Positions 42,608-52,000 are shown, counted from the first letter of the stretch. The stretch: DNA of 64,000 nucleotides from Ruania alkalisoli (GCF_014960965.1 NZ_CP063169.1:1521581-1585580), one strand, 5' to 3'. Program-made: numbers and translations. Notes: generated by a model not told the origin, from the letters alone.

Positions 42608-43660
42608 ATGTCTTCTGCGCGCGTTTCCGATGCGCTGTACCGTTACCACTTTCCCCTTGACTCGAAGGTCGTCGTGCGCGCCACGACAGGCCTGGAACAG
42701 CTCGTGGCGACTGAAGTCACCGCCGCCGGCCACTCCGTCGAGGGGGTATCGAAGCGCCAGATCAATGTGTCGCCTGCTGCGGGATCGATCCTGACACGCC
42801 CGCCCCGGCTTGCTGACGATGCCTTCGCCGTCGCGGCCCAAGTTCCCGACCCGGGTCCCGGGCGCGTTCCCCTGTGGGAGAGCGCTGACAGTCTCGGTCA
42901 GGTTGGTCGTGCGTGGGTGGGTCCGCCAACGTTCGCCGTCTCAGCATCGTTTGTCGGGCGACGAAATTACTCCCGCTTCGATATCGAAGACGCTGTCGGT
43001 CGCGCGTTGTCGCGGCAAGGTATCGGCAGCTATGTCTCCCGTCGCAACGGCGGGGTGCCGCCACGCGATGCCGCGCCGTGGCGCGTCACGTTGGACGGAT
43101 CGACGATGTACGTCGGTCTGCGCCCCTTCCCTGCGCCCCTCCACCGGCGCCCGTGGCGGGCACGCACGGTTCCCGGGAGTCTCCACCCGCCGGTTGCGGC
43201 GGCAATGGCTCGTCTCGCTGGGATCGACAGCCACCACACAGTGGTCGACCCCTGTTGTGGTGCAGGAACGATCCTGATCGAGGCTCATATGTGCGCACCT
43301 GCGGCTGGGTTCGTCGGACGTGACATCGCCCCCAGCGCGATTGCGATCGCCCGGCACAACAGCGGTGGGCGACCGATCGAATGGAAGCGCGGCGACGCGA
43401 GCGCATGTGATGTCCCACCGCACAGCGTGGATCGAATCATCACGAACCCACCCTGGGGCATCCGTCAGCGGGCCGGCGACCTCGCCACGTTCCTGACCGA
43501 GTGGCACAGAGTGATCCGGCCGGACGGGCTGCTCGTCGTGCTGCTGGATGAAGCCCAGGAGCGCGTCATGATTCGTCGCCGGGACTGGGCGCTCACCGCC
43601 ACGTATCCGCTCAGCGTCGCAGGCAGACACCCGCGCATCTTTCTTGCCGTACCTCGATGA
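42608..43660 (+). CDS. THUMP-type RNA methyltransferase (UPF0020/RlmL-Trm14-like)
   Basis: 350 aa from ATG 42608. An N-terminal ferredoxin-like/THUMP region (VVVRATTGLEQLVATEVTAAGH; FAVSASFVGRRNYSRFDIED) binds RNA. The class I methyltransferase domain follows, with SAM motif I DPCCGAG at 214-220 and catalytic NPPW at 280-283. NPP[YFW] marks N2-guanine or N6-adenine methylation. HPPVAAAMARLAGI precedes motif I, as in RlmL/Trm14. The RNA target is unknown. The leader structure upstream raises the possibility of inducible rRNA modification and antibiotic resistance, but that is inference. Confidence 0.85.
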   Translation: MSSARVSDALYRYHFPLDSKVVVRATTGLEQLVATEVTAAGHSVEGVSKRQINVSPAAGSILTRPPRLADDAFAVAAQVPDPGPGRVPLWESADSLGQVGRAWVGPPTFAVSASFVGRRNYSRFDIEDAVGRALSRQGIGSYVSRRNGGVPPRDAAPWRVTLDGSTMYVGLRPFPAPLHRRPWRARTVPGSLHPPVAAAMARLAGIDSHHTVVDPCCGAGTILIEAHMCAPAAGFVGRDIAPSAIAIARHNSGGRPIEWKRGDASACDVPPHSVDRIITNPPWGIRQRAGDLATFLTEWHRVIRPDGLLVVLLDEAQERVMIRRRDWALTATYPLSVAGRHPRIFLAVPR

Positions 43661-43748
43661 GCTCCGAGAGGGCGCCCCCCGTGGTTCTCGGGTGCCGGTG
43701 GAGTGGGGTGGCCGGGCTATTCGTGGGCTGATCTCGCTGTCACAACAT

Positions 43749-43808
43749 GAGCGAGGCCCGGGCTCCGCCCCACCGTGGTCGGTGAGGGAAAGAGTCCGGG
43801 CCTCGCTC
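43749..43808 (-). terminator. tRNA-His terminator hairpin
   Basis: GAGCGAGGCCCGG (43749-43761) pairs perfectly with 43796-43808, just downstream of tRNA-His on the minus strand. It could also stop the methyltransferase transcript from the other side. Confidence 0.8.
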
Positions 43809-43811
43809 GTC

Positions 43812-43888
43812 TGGGGTGGCTAACGGGGCTTGAACCCGCGACCCCCGCGACCACAACGCGGTGCTCTACCAACTGAGCTATAGCCACC
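43812..43888 (-). tRNA. tRNA-His(GUG)
   Basis: Minus strand. Extra G at -1 (43888), acceptor GTGGCTA/TAGCCAC, anticodon stem CCGCG/CGCGG around loop TTGTGGT (GUG). T-loop TTCAAGC. Discriminator C and CCA are encoded (CCA at 43812-43814). Confidence 0.95.
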
Positions 43889-44000
43889 AAGTACATCCGC
43901 ACACAGCGGCTGCGATCCACCAGTGTAGCGAACGATCCGGGTGTCTCGGGACGCCGCACGATGTGTCTGTGGGCACACCCGGGAGCGGCACTGCTGGTTC

Positions 44001-44660
44001 TCAGGCGGGCGGTTCCGCCTTGGCAGGGAGCGTGGGGGAGGAGGCGATCAGGGCGGCTGTGCGCTGTGCTGATTTGGAGTCCGGCTGTTTGGAATCGTCG
44101 GGGAACAGCACTGCGCGGTAGTAGCGCAACTCGTCGATGCTCTCGGCGATGTCGGCGAGTGCGCGGTGCCCACCATCCTTCTTCGGGGAGTTGAAGTACG
44201 CCCGTGGGTACCAGCGCCGCGCCAGCTCCTTGATGGAGGAGACGTCGATGATTCGGTAGTGCAGATGCCCGGTCAGCTCGGGCATGTCGCGCTCCAGGAA
44301 GGCTTTGTCGGTGCCGACCGAGTTGCCCGCCAGTGGTGCTTTGCCCGCCTCTGGCACGAACTGCTTGATGTACTCGAGCGTCTGCGACTGCGCGTCGGCC
44401 AGCGCAATCCCGTTCGGTAGCTCATCGAGCAGTCCGGAGGTGGTGTGCATGGTGCGCACCACCTCGTTCATCTGCTCGACGGCGCCCGGCGGGGGAGCGA
44501 TGACTAGGTCCAGACCGGGATCGAGGGTGTGCAACTCGGAGTCGGTCACGAGCACGGCGATCTCGATCAGCGCGTCGTTGTGGAGGTCGAGGCCGGTCAT
44601 CTCGCAGTCGATCCAGACGATCGGATCGCCGCGGCCAGGGGTCTTGGACGGAGAACTCAC
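44001..44660 (-). CDS. orn: Oligoribonuclease
   Basis: 219 aa from GTG 44660, preceded by GTGAGG; ATG-less extension to 44681 is less likely. DEDDh exonuclease: motif I IVWIDCEMTGLD (Asp and Glu), motif II LAGNSVGTDKAFLERDMPEL, motif III HRALADIAESIDELRYYR with the catalytic His and Asp. It degrades 2-5-nt RNA and pGpG, completing RNA turnover. C-terminal about 40 residues (KQPDSKSAQRTAALIAS) are a poorly conserved tail. Next to tRNA-His, as in many Actinobacteria. Confidence 0.96.
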   Translation of the reverse strand: MSSPSKTPGRGDPIVWIDCEMTGLDLHNDALIEIAVLVTDSELHTLDPGLDLVIAPPPGAVEQMNEVVRTMHTTSGLLDELPNGIALADAQSQTLEYIKQFVPEAGKAPLAGNSVGTDKAFLERDMPELTGHLHYRIIDVSSIKELARRWYPRAYFNSPKKDGGHRALADIAESIDELRYYRAVLFPDDSKQPDSKSAQRTAALIASSPTLPAKAEPPA

Positions 44661-44741
44661 GCGCCTCACTGTATCGACCACCGCCGACAGGGGGTCACAG
44701 CCGTCGCGAACGCCTCCAAATCGGACTCGTCATCAAACGCA

Positions 44742-44777
44742 TCAAACCGGTTGACCTCCGAGAATCAAACCGGTTAA
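44742..44777. promoter_or_regulatory. Two candidate LacI operators
   Basis: TCAAACCGGTTGA (44742-44754) and TCAAACCGGTTAA (44765-44777) share centre AACCGGTT and lie 23 bp apart. A partial copy ATCAAACG is at 44732-44739. They sit 37-72 nt before the lacI start, suggesting autoregulation of the whole operon. Confidence 0.65.
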
Positions 44778-44813
44778 CGTCACCACTAACAGTCCAACGA
44801 AGGAGATCCCGAG

Positions 44814-45851
44814 ATGCCGCAGCTGCCGAGCCCGGCGAAACCGACCATCGGTGACGTGGCTGCCAAAGCAGGAGTGACCAAGGCGACCGTCTCGCACGCC
44901 TTCAGTGGTCGCCGTCCGATCTCGGAGGCGACCAAGGCTCGCGTGTTCGCCGCGGCCGAGGAACTGCAATGGTTGCCCAGCGCTAGCGCCCGAGCGTTGG
45001 CCACCAGTCGCGCTAACGCGATCGGCATCGTGCTGGCGCGGGACCCGGAGATCATCGCCTCCGACACCTTCTTCCCGGCCTTCATCGCTGGGGTCGAGGC
45101 CGTGCTGGGCAAGGCAGAAGTAGCCCTCGTCCTTCAAGTGGCTGGTTCCCGGGACGCCGAGGAACGCGCCTACCGTGCGATGGCCAGCGGCCGGGCCGAC
45201 GGTGTGATCATCCTCGACCTGCATCACGCCGACTGGCGGGTACCGTACGTGCACCAGCTCGGTCTGCACGCCGTGGTGCTCGGCGCCTATGACGACCCCA
45301 GCCCGTTCACCTGCGTACGTACTGACGATGCCAGCCCGACCACGGATCTGATCGAGCACCTCCGGTCCCAGGGTCACACCCGGATCGCCCACGTAGCGGG
45401 ACCGTTGGACTACGTGCACTCCCGCGTGCGCGCCCGGGCCTACCTGTCCGCCGTCGGGAATGCCGACCTGCTCGCCGAAGGTGACTTCGGTGCAGCCAGC
45501 GGTCGCGACCGCACCGCCGAACTGCTCGCGCTTCCCGACCCACCCACCGCGATCGTCTACGCCAACGACACGATGGCCATCGCGGGCCTGTCGTACGCGC
45601 GCAGCATCGGACTGTCCGTCCCGGACGACCTTGCCGTCGCGGGTTTCGACGACGACCACCTTTCCGCCCATCTATCACCGGCTCTGACCACTGTGGCCAC
45701 CGACCCCATCGAACGGGGCCGCGTCTGTGCCGAAGCACTGCTCGCCGACATTGCCGGTGAGCCCGCGCGCACCATTCAGCTCGACTGCAACCGGCTCCAA
45801 CTGCGTGCCAGCACGCAGGTCCACCCCACTCTCCAAGGAGAAGAACGATGA
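44814..45851 (+). CDS. LacI-family transcriptional regulator
   Basis: 345 aa from ATG 44814. Helix-turn-helix and hinge: PTIGDVAAKAGVTKATVSHAF and LQWLPSASARALATSR (residues 9-65). Periplasmic-binding-like effector domain with IGIVLARDP, DGVIILD and DDLAVAGFDD. First gene of the operon lacI-SBP-permease-permease-GH130-Tat protein, so it is probably the sugar-responsive repressor of its own transcript. Overlaps the SBP start by 4 nt. Confidence 0.94.
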   Translation: MPQLPSPAKPTIGDVAAKAGVTKATVSHAFSGRRPISEATKARVFAAAEELQWLPSASARALATSRANAIGIVLARDPEIIASDTFFPAFIAGVEAVLGKAEVALVLQVAGSRDAEERAYRAMASGRADGVIILDLHHADWRVPYVHQLGLHAVVLGAYDDPSPFTCVRTDDASPTTDLIEHLRSQGHTRIAHVAGPLDYVHSRVRARAYLSAVGNADLLAEGDFGAASGRDRTAELLALPDPPTAIVYANDTMAIAGLSYARSIGLSVPDDLAVAGFDDDHLSAHLSPALTTVATDPIERGRVCAEALLADIAGEPARTIQLDCNRLQLRASTQVHPTLQGEER

Positions 45852-47125
45852 AGTTCACGAAGACTGCGGCACTCGTTGGTGCCGCGACCCTGATGCTCGC
45901 CGCCTGTTCCGGCGGCGGCGAAGATTCGGGAGGTGACGGCGGCGGTGCTGCGACCGGCACCGGCCCGATCGAGATCTGGCTGTCCAACAACGAGGCCGAG
46001 ATCGCCTGGGGCGAGGCCGTGGTGGAGGCGTGGAACGCCGAGAATCCCGACCAGGAGGTCACCGCCCAGGAGATCCCTGCTGGTTCCTCCTCCGAAGAGG
46101 CCATCACCGCGGCGATCACCGCCGGCACGGCACCATGCCTGGTGTACAACATCGCCACGGCAGCCGTCTCCGGCTGGGTGCAGCAGGGTGGCCTAGTCGA
46201 CCTGAGCACCTTCGACGATGGCGCGTCCTACATCGAAGAACGTGGCGGCGACTCCACCGCCGCCTATCAGAGCGATGGCGGCTACTACCAACTGCCGTGG
46301 AAGTCCAACCCGGTCATGGTGATGTACAACAAGGATCTGTTCGAACAGGCCGGGCTCGACCCGGAGAACCCGGAGATGAGCACCCACGCGGACTTCCTCG
46401 ACGGTGCCCGGCAGATCGTCGACTCCGGCGTGGAGTCCGCCATCTGGCCCTCTCCGACGAATGAGTTCTACCAGCCGTGGTTCGACTTCTACCCGCTCTA
46501 CCTCGCTGAGACCGGCGGCACCCAGCTCGTCGAGGACGGCGCCGCCACCTTCGACAATGAGGCCGGTGCCGCAGTGGCCGACTTCTGGTCCACCATCTAC
46601 ACCGAGGGCCTCGCCCCGCGCGAGGCCGCCACTGATGACGCGATGGTCTCCGGCACCACGGCGATGCAGCTCGCCGGACCGTGGGCAATCGCCTCTTACG
46701 GCGACAGCGTGGACGTCGGCTTCATGCCGGTGCCCACCACCGGCGGGAGCGAGGACGTCGTGACCTTCGCCGACTCCAAGAACGTCTCCCTGTTCACTGC
46801 CTGCGAGAACCAGGCCACGGCCTGGGAGTTCCTGAAGTTCTCCACCAGTGCGGACTCCGACGGGCAGCTCCTGGAGGCCACCGGGCAGATGCCGATGCGC
46901 ACCGACCTGGCCGGCACCTACCCGGACTACTTCGAGGCGAACCCGATGTACGCGGCGTTCGCCGATCAGACGGAGCGGGTGGCCGACGTGCCGAGCATCC
47001 CGAACTCTGTGGAGGCCTGGCAGGTCTTCCGCGAGTCCTACTCCTCGGCAGTGATCTTCGGCAACACCACCATCGAGGAGTTCCTCTCCGGTTCCGCCGA
47101 AGAGATCACCGGGCTCGTGGGCTGA
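45848..47125 (+). CDS. Sugar ABC transporter substrate-binding lipoprotein
   Basis: 425 aa from ATG 45848 (ATGA overlap). Signal peptide with lipobox LAAC (Cys20) and a Gly/Asp linker. Family-1 solute-binding fold: IEIWLSNNEAEIAWGEAVVEAWNAENP, YYQLPWKSNPVMVMYNKDLFEQAGLDPEN, AMQLAGPWAIASYGD. Binds an oligosaccharide for the following permeases. The neighbouring GH130 enzyme points to beta-mannosides, though this is inference. No ATPase gene is present locally. Confidence 0.9.
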   Translation: MKFTKTAALVGAATLMLAACSGGGEDSGGDGGGAATGTGPIEIWLSNNEAEIAWGEAVVEAWNAENPDQEVTAQEIPAGSSSEEAITAAITAGTAPCLVYNIATAAVSGWVQQGGLVDLSTFDDGASYIEERGGDSTAAYQSDGGYYQLPWKSNPVMVMYNKDLFEQAGLDPENPEMSTHADFLDGARQIVDSGVESAIWPSPTNEFYQPWFDFYPLYLAETGGTQLVEDGAATFDNEAGAAVADFWSTIYTEGLAPREAATDDAMVSGTTAMQLAGPWAIASYGDSVDVGFMPVPTTGGSEDVVTFADSKNVSLFTACENQATAWEFLKFSTSADSDGQLLEATGQMPMRTDLAGTYPDYFEANPMYAAFADQTERVADVPSIPNSVEAWQVFRESYSSAVIFGNTTIEEFLSGSAEEITGLVG

Positions 47126-47126
47126 C

Positions 47127-48077
47127 ATGGCGGACGTGGCCACACCTCCCGCGCGCACTCCGTCGGGGTCGCGCGCGGGAGGGCCCGACCTTCGTCGACG
47201 ACTGCGGGTCTTGCTCGGCCGGCACCCGATCGGAACCATCTTTGCGCTGCCGTACATGGTGTTCGTGGCGCTGATCTTCGCCTACCCGCTCGTGTTCGCC
47301 TGCTACATCGCCTTCCACGACTACTTCTTCACCGCACCCGGGGTGGAGGTGGAGCGCCCGTTCGTGGGGCTGGCGAACTTCATCGACGTGCTCACCGACC
47401 CCCAGGTGCTGGAGTCATTCCGCAACACTGCGGTGTTCCTGGTGATCAACGTGCCGTTGACGGCGGTGGCCGCCCTGGTCCTGGCCAGTGCCCTGAACGC
47501 GGGGATCCGTTGGGCGGCCGCGTTCCGGGTGGCGTTCTATGTGCCCTACCTGACGGCGAGCGTCTCGCTGGTGGGCGTGTGGATGCTGCTGTTCTCCTCC
47601 GGTGGGCTGGTGAACAGCGTGCTGGGTCCGCTCGCACCGGACCCGTCCTGGCTGGTGAACTCCGCCCTGGCGATGCCGAGCATTGCCCTCTACGTCACCT
47701 GGAAGCAGCTCGGCTTCTACATCCTGCTCTACCTCGCCGCCCTGCAGAACATCCCGAGCGAGTTGCACGAGTCCGCCGCCACCGACGGCGCCAGTGCGCT
47801 GCAGAGGTTCCGGCACGTGACCATCCCGGGGGTGCGCAATGCCACCACGCTGGTCCTCATCCTGGCGATCATCACCGGGGCGAACCTGTTCACCGAGCCG
47901 TACCTGCTCACCAACGGCGGTGGTCCGGACGGTGCCAGCCTCACGCCCGTACTGCTGATCTACCAGAAGGGCATCCAGCAGCAGAACCCGGACACCGCCG
48001 CAGCGATGGGCATGATCCTCGTGATCATCGTCGGGCTGCTCTCGCTCACTGCCAACCGCCTCACCAGGGAGAAGTGA
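47127..48077 (+). CDS. Sugar ABC permease 1 (MalF type)
   Basis: 316 aa from ATG 47127, one base after the SBP stop. Six membrane segments after a basic N-terminus (LLGRHPIGTIFALPYMVFVALIFAYPLVFA). Coupling loop ELHESAATDGASALQRFRHVTIPGV near residue 215, then NLFTEPYLLTNGGGPDGAS. Forms the channel with the next gene. Confidence 0.92.
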   Translation: MADVATPPARTPSGSRAGGPDLRRRLRVLLGRHPIGTIFALPYMVFVALIFAYPLVFACYIAFHDYFFTAPGVEVERPFVGLANFIDVLTDPQVLESFRNTAVFLVINVPLTAVAALVLASALNAGIRWAAAFRVAFYVPYLTASVSLVGVWMLLFSSGGLVNSVLGPLAPDPSWLVNSALAMPSIALYVTWKQLGFYILLYLAALQNIPSELHESAATDGASALQRFRHVTIPGVRNATTLVLILAIITGANLFTEPYLLTNGGGPDGASLTPVLLIYQKGIQQQNPDTAAAMGMILVIIVGLLSLTANRLTREK

Positions 48078-48078
48078 G

Positions 48079-48909
48079 ATGACCCGGACCACTGCCTGGT
48101 GGCGCTACGCCATTCTCGCCGCTGCCGCCCTCGTCTTCGCGTTCCCGTTCTATTTCATGGTGGTGGGTGCATTCCAGCAGAACCCCACCAACACCCCGGA
48201 CGAGATGTTCCCGCGAGAGGGGTGGACGCTCGGTAACTTCACCGCGATCGACTCACGGATCGACCTGCTCGGCTCGCTGACGAACTCACTGATCTTCACC
48301 GCCGGTGTGCTGCTCGGGACCGTGACCTTCGGCCTACTCGCCGGGTACGCCCTGGCCCGGCTGGACTTCCGCGGCAAGAGCGCCACGTGGGTGCTGATGA
48401 TGCTCGTGCAGATGGTGCCCTTCCAACTGCTGATGATCCCGTTGTATGTCCAGATCACCCGCAGCTATGGCCTCGGCGACACCTATCTCGGGATGATCCT
48501 GCCGTTCTTGATCAACACCACCGCCGTGTTCATCTTCACCCAGTTCTTCAAGGCGTTGCCGAAGGAGATCTTCGAGGCGGCCCGCATCGACGGTGCCTCC
48601 GAGTTGCGGATCCTGCGCTCGGTGGCTGTGCCGATGGTGCGGCCCGCACTCGTGACCGTGGTGCTGGTGACGTTCATCGGCCCGTGGAACGAGTTCCTCT
48701 GGCCGTTCCTCATCACCAAGGACACCTCACTGCAGCCACTGGCGGTCTCGCTGGCCAACTACATCTCCAATGTGGCCCAGTCCACCGCCAACCCGAACGG
48801 GGCAATCCTCGCCGGCGCCACCGCGCTCGCGTTCCCCGTGGTGATCCTCTTCCTGCTGTTCCAGCGCTACTTCACCGCCTCCGACATCGGCGCTGCCGTC
48901 AAAGGCTGA
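48079..48909 (+). CDS. Sugar ABC permease 2 (MalG type)
   Basis: 276 aa from ATG 48079, one base after the previous stop. Six membrane segments. Coupling loop EIFEAARIDGASELRILRSVAVPMV near residue 165, then GPWNEFLWPFLIT. Ends YFTASDIGAAVKG, typical of MalG-type permeases (VxGA-K-G). Spaced 9 nt from the GH130 gene. Confidence 0.92.
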   Translation: MTRTTAWWRYAILAAAALVFAFPFYFMVVGAFQQNPTNTPDEMFPREGWTLGNFTAIDSRIDLLGSLTNSLIFTAGVLLGTVTFGLLAGYALARLDFRGKSATWVLMMLVQMVPFQLLMIPLYVQITRSYGLGDTYLGMILPFLINTTAVFIFTQFFKALPKEIFEAARIDGASELRILRSVAVPMVRPALVTVVLVTFIGPWNEFLWPFLITKDTSLQPLAVSLANYISNVAQSTANPNGAILAGATALAFPVVILFLLFQRYFTASDIGAAVKG

Positions 48910-48918
48910 AAGGAATCC

Positions 48919-49956
48919 ATGCCTACCGTTCCCGTCACCGATCCCGCCGTCAGCGAACCTGGCATCTTCACCGGGGCCACCTTCCCGCTCGGGCCGTTCA
49001 CCCCGTACGAGAACAACCCGATCCTGCGCCCCCGTGGGGACTCCTGGGAGTCGGCCAACCTGTACAACCCGGCCGCCCTCGTAGACGGCGATCAGGTGCT
49101 GCTGCTCTACCGCGCCCACGCCGACGACATCGTCTCCCATATTGGCCTGGCCAGGAGCTCAGACGGGTACCACTTCGAGCGCGAGGATGCCCCGATCCTC
49201 TCCCCGAGCGAGGACTACGAACGCTACGGCTGTGAGGATCCGCGCATCGCCGTCATCGACGGCACTTACTACCTCACCTACACCGGCTGGGACCGCCACA
49301 GCGCCCAGCTGTGCCTGGCCACCTCCACCGACCTGCGCACCTGGACCAAGCACGGGCCGCTGTTCGAGGACTTCGACACTTTCGCCACCGTGGATCCTCG
49401 CGGGTTCAACTGGTCCAAGGCCGGCGTGATCGTGCCGTTCCAGATGCAGGGCACGTGGTGGATGTACTTCGGCGAAGGTGCGATCTACTGGGCCACCAGC
49501 GAGGACCTGATCCACTGGACGCCCGGCACACCCGACGCCGAGCCGATGTACGCGCCCACCCCCGGCTCCTTCGACGCCGACCTCGTGGAGATCGGCACCT
49601 CCCCGGTGCTCACCGGCAACGGGCTGCTCGTTTTCCTCACCAACGGCGCCACCCGCACCGTGCACGCCGACGGCCGCGTCGATGTCGACTACCGATGCGG
49701 GCAGATCGCCATCGACCCGGACAACCCCACCCGCGTACTCGCCCGGCTACAGGAACCCTGGCTGCGCCCACAGACCTTCGAGGACACCCACGGCCTGGTC
49801 TCCAACGTCACCTTCGTGGAGGGCCTGGTGAAGTTCGGCGGCACGTGGTTTGCCTACTACGGCCAGTCCGACACCACACTCGCTGTGGCCGTGCACGATC
49901 CCGCCCAGGGCTGGGGTTCCACGGTCACCATCCCCGACGGCGGAGGGTCACGATGA
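48919..49956 (+). CDS. GH130 family glycoside phosphorylase/hydrolase
   Basis: 345 aa from ATG 48919. Five-bladed beta-propeller hallmarks: NPILRPRGDSWESANLYNPAALV, LLYRAH, GYHFEREDAPIL, and the catalytic-region motif YGCEDPRIAVIDGTYYLTYTGWD containing the conserved Asp. Members phosphorolyse or hydrolyse beta-mannosides such as beta-1,4- or 1,2-mannobiose. No signal peptide, so it acts in the cytoplasm on the imported oligosaccharide. Overlaps the Tat protein gene by 4 nt. Confidence 0.9.
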   Translation: MPTVPVTDPAVSEPGIFTGATFPLGPFTPYENNPILRPRGDSWESANLYNPAALVDGDQVLLLYRAHADDIVSHIGLARSSDGYHFEREDAPILSPSEDYERYGCEDPRIAVIDGTYYLTYTGWDRHSAQLCLATSTDLRTWTKHGPLFEDFDTFATVDPRGFNWSKAGVIVPFQMQGTWWMYFGEGAIYWATSEDLIHWTPGTPDAEPMYAPTPGSFDADLVEIGTSPVLTGNGLLVFLTNGATRTVHADGRVDVDYRCGQIAIDPDNPTRVLARLQEPWLRPQTFEDTHGLVSNVTFVEGLVKFGGTWFAYYGQSDTTLAVAVHDPAQGWGSTVTIPDGGGSR

Positions 49957-51983
49957 GCGCCTCACGTCGAGCATTCCTGGGGCTCGCTGCCGGCACGACG
50001 GCGGCCCTCGCCACTGGTTCCTCTGTTGCCCTGGGTTTCGCCCCAGCTCATGCGACGCCCCTGAGTCCCAGCAGCCTCGGTGGCTCCGCGCGCCTGACAA
50101 ACCTGGACCACCTGCGCTTCTTGACCGATGAGGTGTCACTGCCTGAACTGGCGCATCACCGCACGTTCGACCAGGGAACGCCCGGCCTCGCCCCGTGGAC
50201 CTACGCGGACTTCGACGGCCAGACGTTCACCCGCGTCGGCGGCGGCACCCTCGACCCTGCCACCGGGCACTGGACCCAGGGCGCCTATAACGCCGACGAC
50301 ATCGCACGGGCCGCCGTCGTCTTCCTGCGTGACTGGCAAGCCAGCGGTGATCCACGCAGCCGGGACCACGCCGTCGGGACCTTGCGCACCCTCGCCTACC
50401 TGCAGAACGACACCGGTCCCGACGCCGGGCGCGTGGTGCTCTGGCAGCAGAGCGACGGCACCCTGAACCCGAGCGCCGAACCCGTGGAGCTTCCGGACCC
50501 GTCGGACTCGGCCGAGTCCTACTGGCTCGCCCGCACCGTGTGGGCGTTCGGCGAGGGTTATGCCGTACTCGCCGGCGCGGGACGGCAGTTCGCAGAATTC
50601 GTCGAGTTCCTCCGCGGCCGGCTGCACCTGGCTCTGACGGCACTGGGCGAGGAGTCGCTCGCCCGGGTCGGAGACCTGGTGCGAAGTGACGGCGTGGAAC
50701 TGCCCGACTGGCTCATCGCCGGCGGAGCGGACGCCACCGCGGAGGCCGTGCTCGGGCTGGCCGCCGCGCATGAAGCTGACCCCGATGATGCCGTGGTGGC
50801 GGGTGCACTGCGCGAGTACGCCGAGGGCATCGCCCGGATGGGCACCAGCACCGATGCGTGGCCGTTCGGCGCCGTGCTGCCGTGGACCGGCTCGCTCGGG
50901 TTCTGGCACGGGTGGGGAGCGGCTGCGCCCGAGGCACTTGCCCGCGCCGGGAGGGTGCTCGGCCGTCCCGACCTGGTGGACGTGGCAGTAGCCGACGCCG
51001 GCTCCTTCACCCCACTGCTGCTCGCCACCGGCGGCCCGGTGAACGCCTGGGCACCCACACCGGCCGAGGCGCAGATCGCCTACGGCGTGCACGGGCGGGT
51101 GGCCGCTGCGCTCGCAGCCTCGGAGGCAACCGGAGGTCCCGGGCTCGCCGAGGTGGCGGCGCTCGCCGCCGGCTGGTTCTTCGGTGCCAACCCCGCCGGT
51201 GCGCAGGTGTACGACCCGGACACCGGAATCACGGTGGACGGGATCGAGCCGGACGGGCGGATCAACCGCAACAGCGGAGCCGAGTCCACCATCCACGCAC
51301 TGCTCACCACGCTGCTACTGGACGAGCATCCTGAGGTGGCTGCCATCGCACGGTCGATGAGCGGCATCGAGTCCACCCACGGGGTCAGCGTGGTGGAGGC
51401 CGAGGCGGCGACGCTGAGCGCCGGGTGCGTGGTGGAACGCCCCGACAGCGGTGCGTGGACCGGAGAGGGCAACCTGTCCGGTGGTGCGTACGTGAGCGTG
51501 CCGGCGGGGGAGTGGGTCGAGTTCGAGGTGGATCTTCCGGGTGATGCCGAGCTGCACCCGATCGTCTGGCAGCGTGCCGAGGAGGCGGGCGACGCCCGGT
51601 GGGAGGTCGTCGACGGTCCCGTTCTTGGATCCACACCAGCCGGCGGTCTCGGGGATGCCGGGCTGACCGAGGCGCCCGGCGCGCTGCGACCGCTCCCGCT
51701 GGAGCGTCCGCTGCCGGCTGGGCGGACGCGGGTGCGATGCACCAGCACCGGCGACCTGCGCCTGGACGGGGTGCTGATTCGCCCCGCGGTGGCCAGCGCC
51801 GTGTATCGCACCCAGACCGGGGAAGCGGCGCTCTACGTCAACGCCTCCGACCGCACCCAGCTCATCGACGCACTCGCCGGCGGCACGGGCCGCACCTTCA
51901 CCATCAGAGGGATCCAGCGCGGGCAGGCTCGTGCCGGACGTCGTGTACGCATCCTCGGTAGAGGATTCGCGATCACCCGGTAG
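49953..51983 (+). CDS. Tat-exported protein, helical glycosidase-like with C-terminal CBM-like domain
   Basis: 676 aa from ATG 49953, preceded by GGAGGG. Tat signal SRRAFLGLAAGTTAA ending near AHA. Residues about 80-470 are helical with repeated aromatic/Gly patterns (DDIARAAVVFLRDWQAS; LPDWLIAGGADATAEAVLGLAAAHEADP; WPFGAVLPWTGSLGFWHGWG), resembling an alpha/alpha toroid glycosidase. GANPAGAQVYDP and NRNSGAESTIHALLTTLL lie near its end. Residues about 475-610 resemble a CBM6/35-like module (VEAEAATLSAGCVVE, GGAYVSVPAGEWVEFEVDLPG). I cannot assign a CAZy family. It likely trims or binds the glycan that the importer takes up. Confidence 0.75.
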   Translation: MSASRRAFLGLAAGTTAALATGSSVALGFAPAHATPLSPSSLGGSARLTNLDHLRFLTDEVSLPELAHHRTFDQGTPGLAPWTYADFDGQTFTRVGGGTLDPATGHWTQGAYNADDIARAAVVFLRDWQASGDPRSRDHAVGTLRTLAYLQNDTGPDAGRVVLWQQSDGTLNPSAEPVELPDPSDSAESYWLARTVWAFGEGYAVLAGAGRQFAEFVEFLRGRLHLALTALGEESLARVGDLVRSDGVELPDWLIAGGADATAEAVLGLAAAHEADPDDAVVAGALREYAEGIARMGTSTDAWPFGAVLPWTGSLGFWHGWGAAAPEALARAGRVLGRPDLVDVAVADAGSFTPLLLATGGPVNAWAPTPAEAQIAYGVHGRVAAALAASEATGGPGLAEVAALAAGWFFGANPAGAQVYDPDTGITVDGIEPDGRINRNSGAESTIHALLTTLLLDEHPEVAAIARSMSGIESTHGVSVVEAEAATLSAGCVVERPDSGAWTGEGNLSGGAYVSVPAGEWVEFEVDLPGDAELHPIVWQRAEEAGDARWEVVDGPVLGSTPAGGLGDAGLTEAPGALRPLPLERPLPAGRTRVRCTSTGDLRLDGVLIRPAVASAVYRTQTGEAALYVNASDRTQLIDALAGGTGRTFTIRGIQRGQARAGRRVRILGRGFAITR

Positions 51984-52000
51984 CGCCGCAGGAGCGCACC

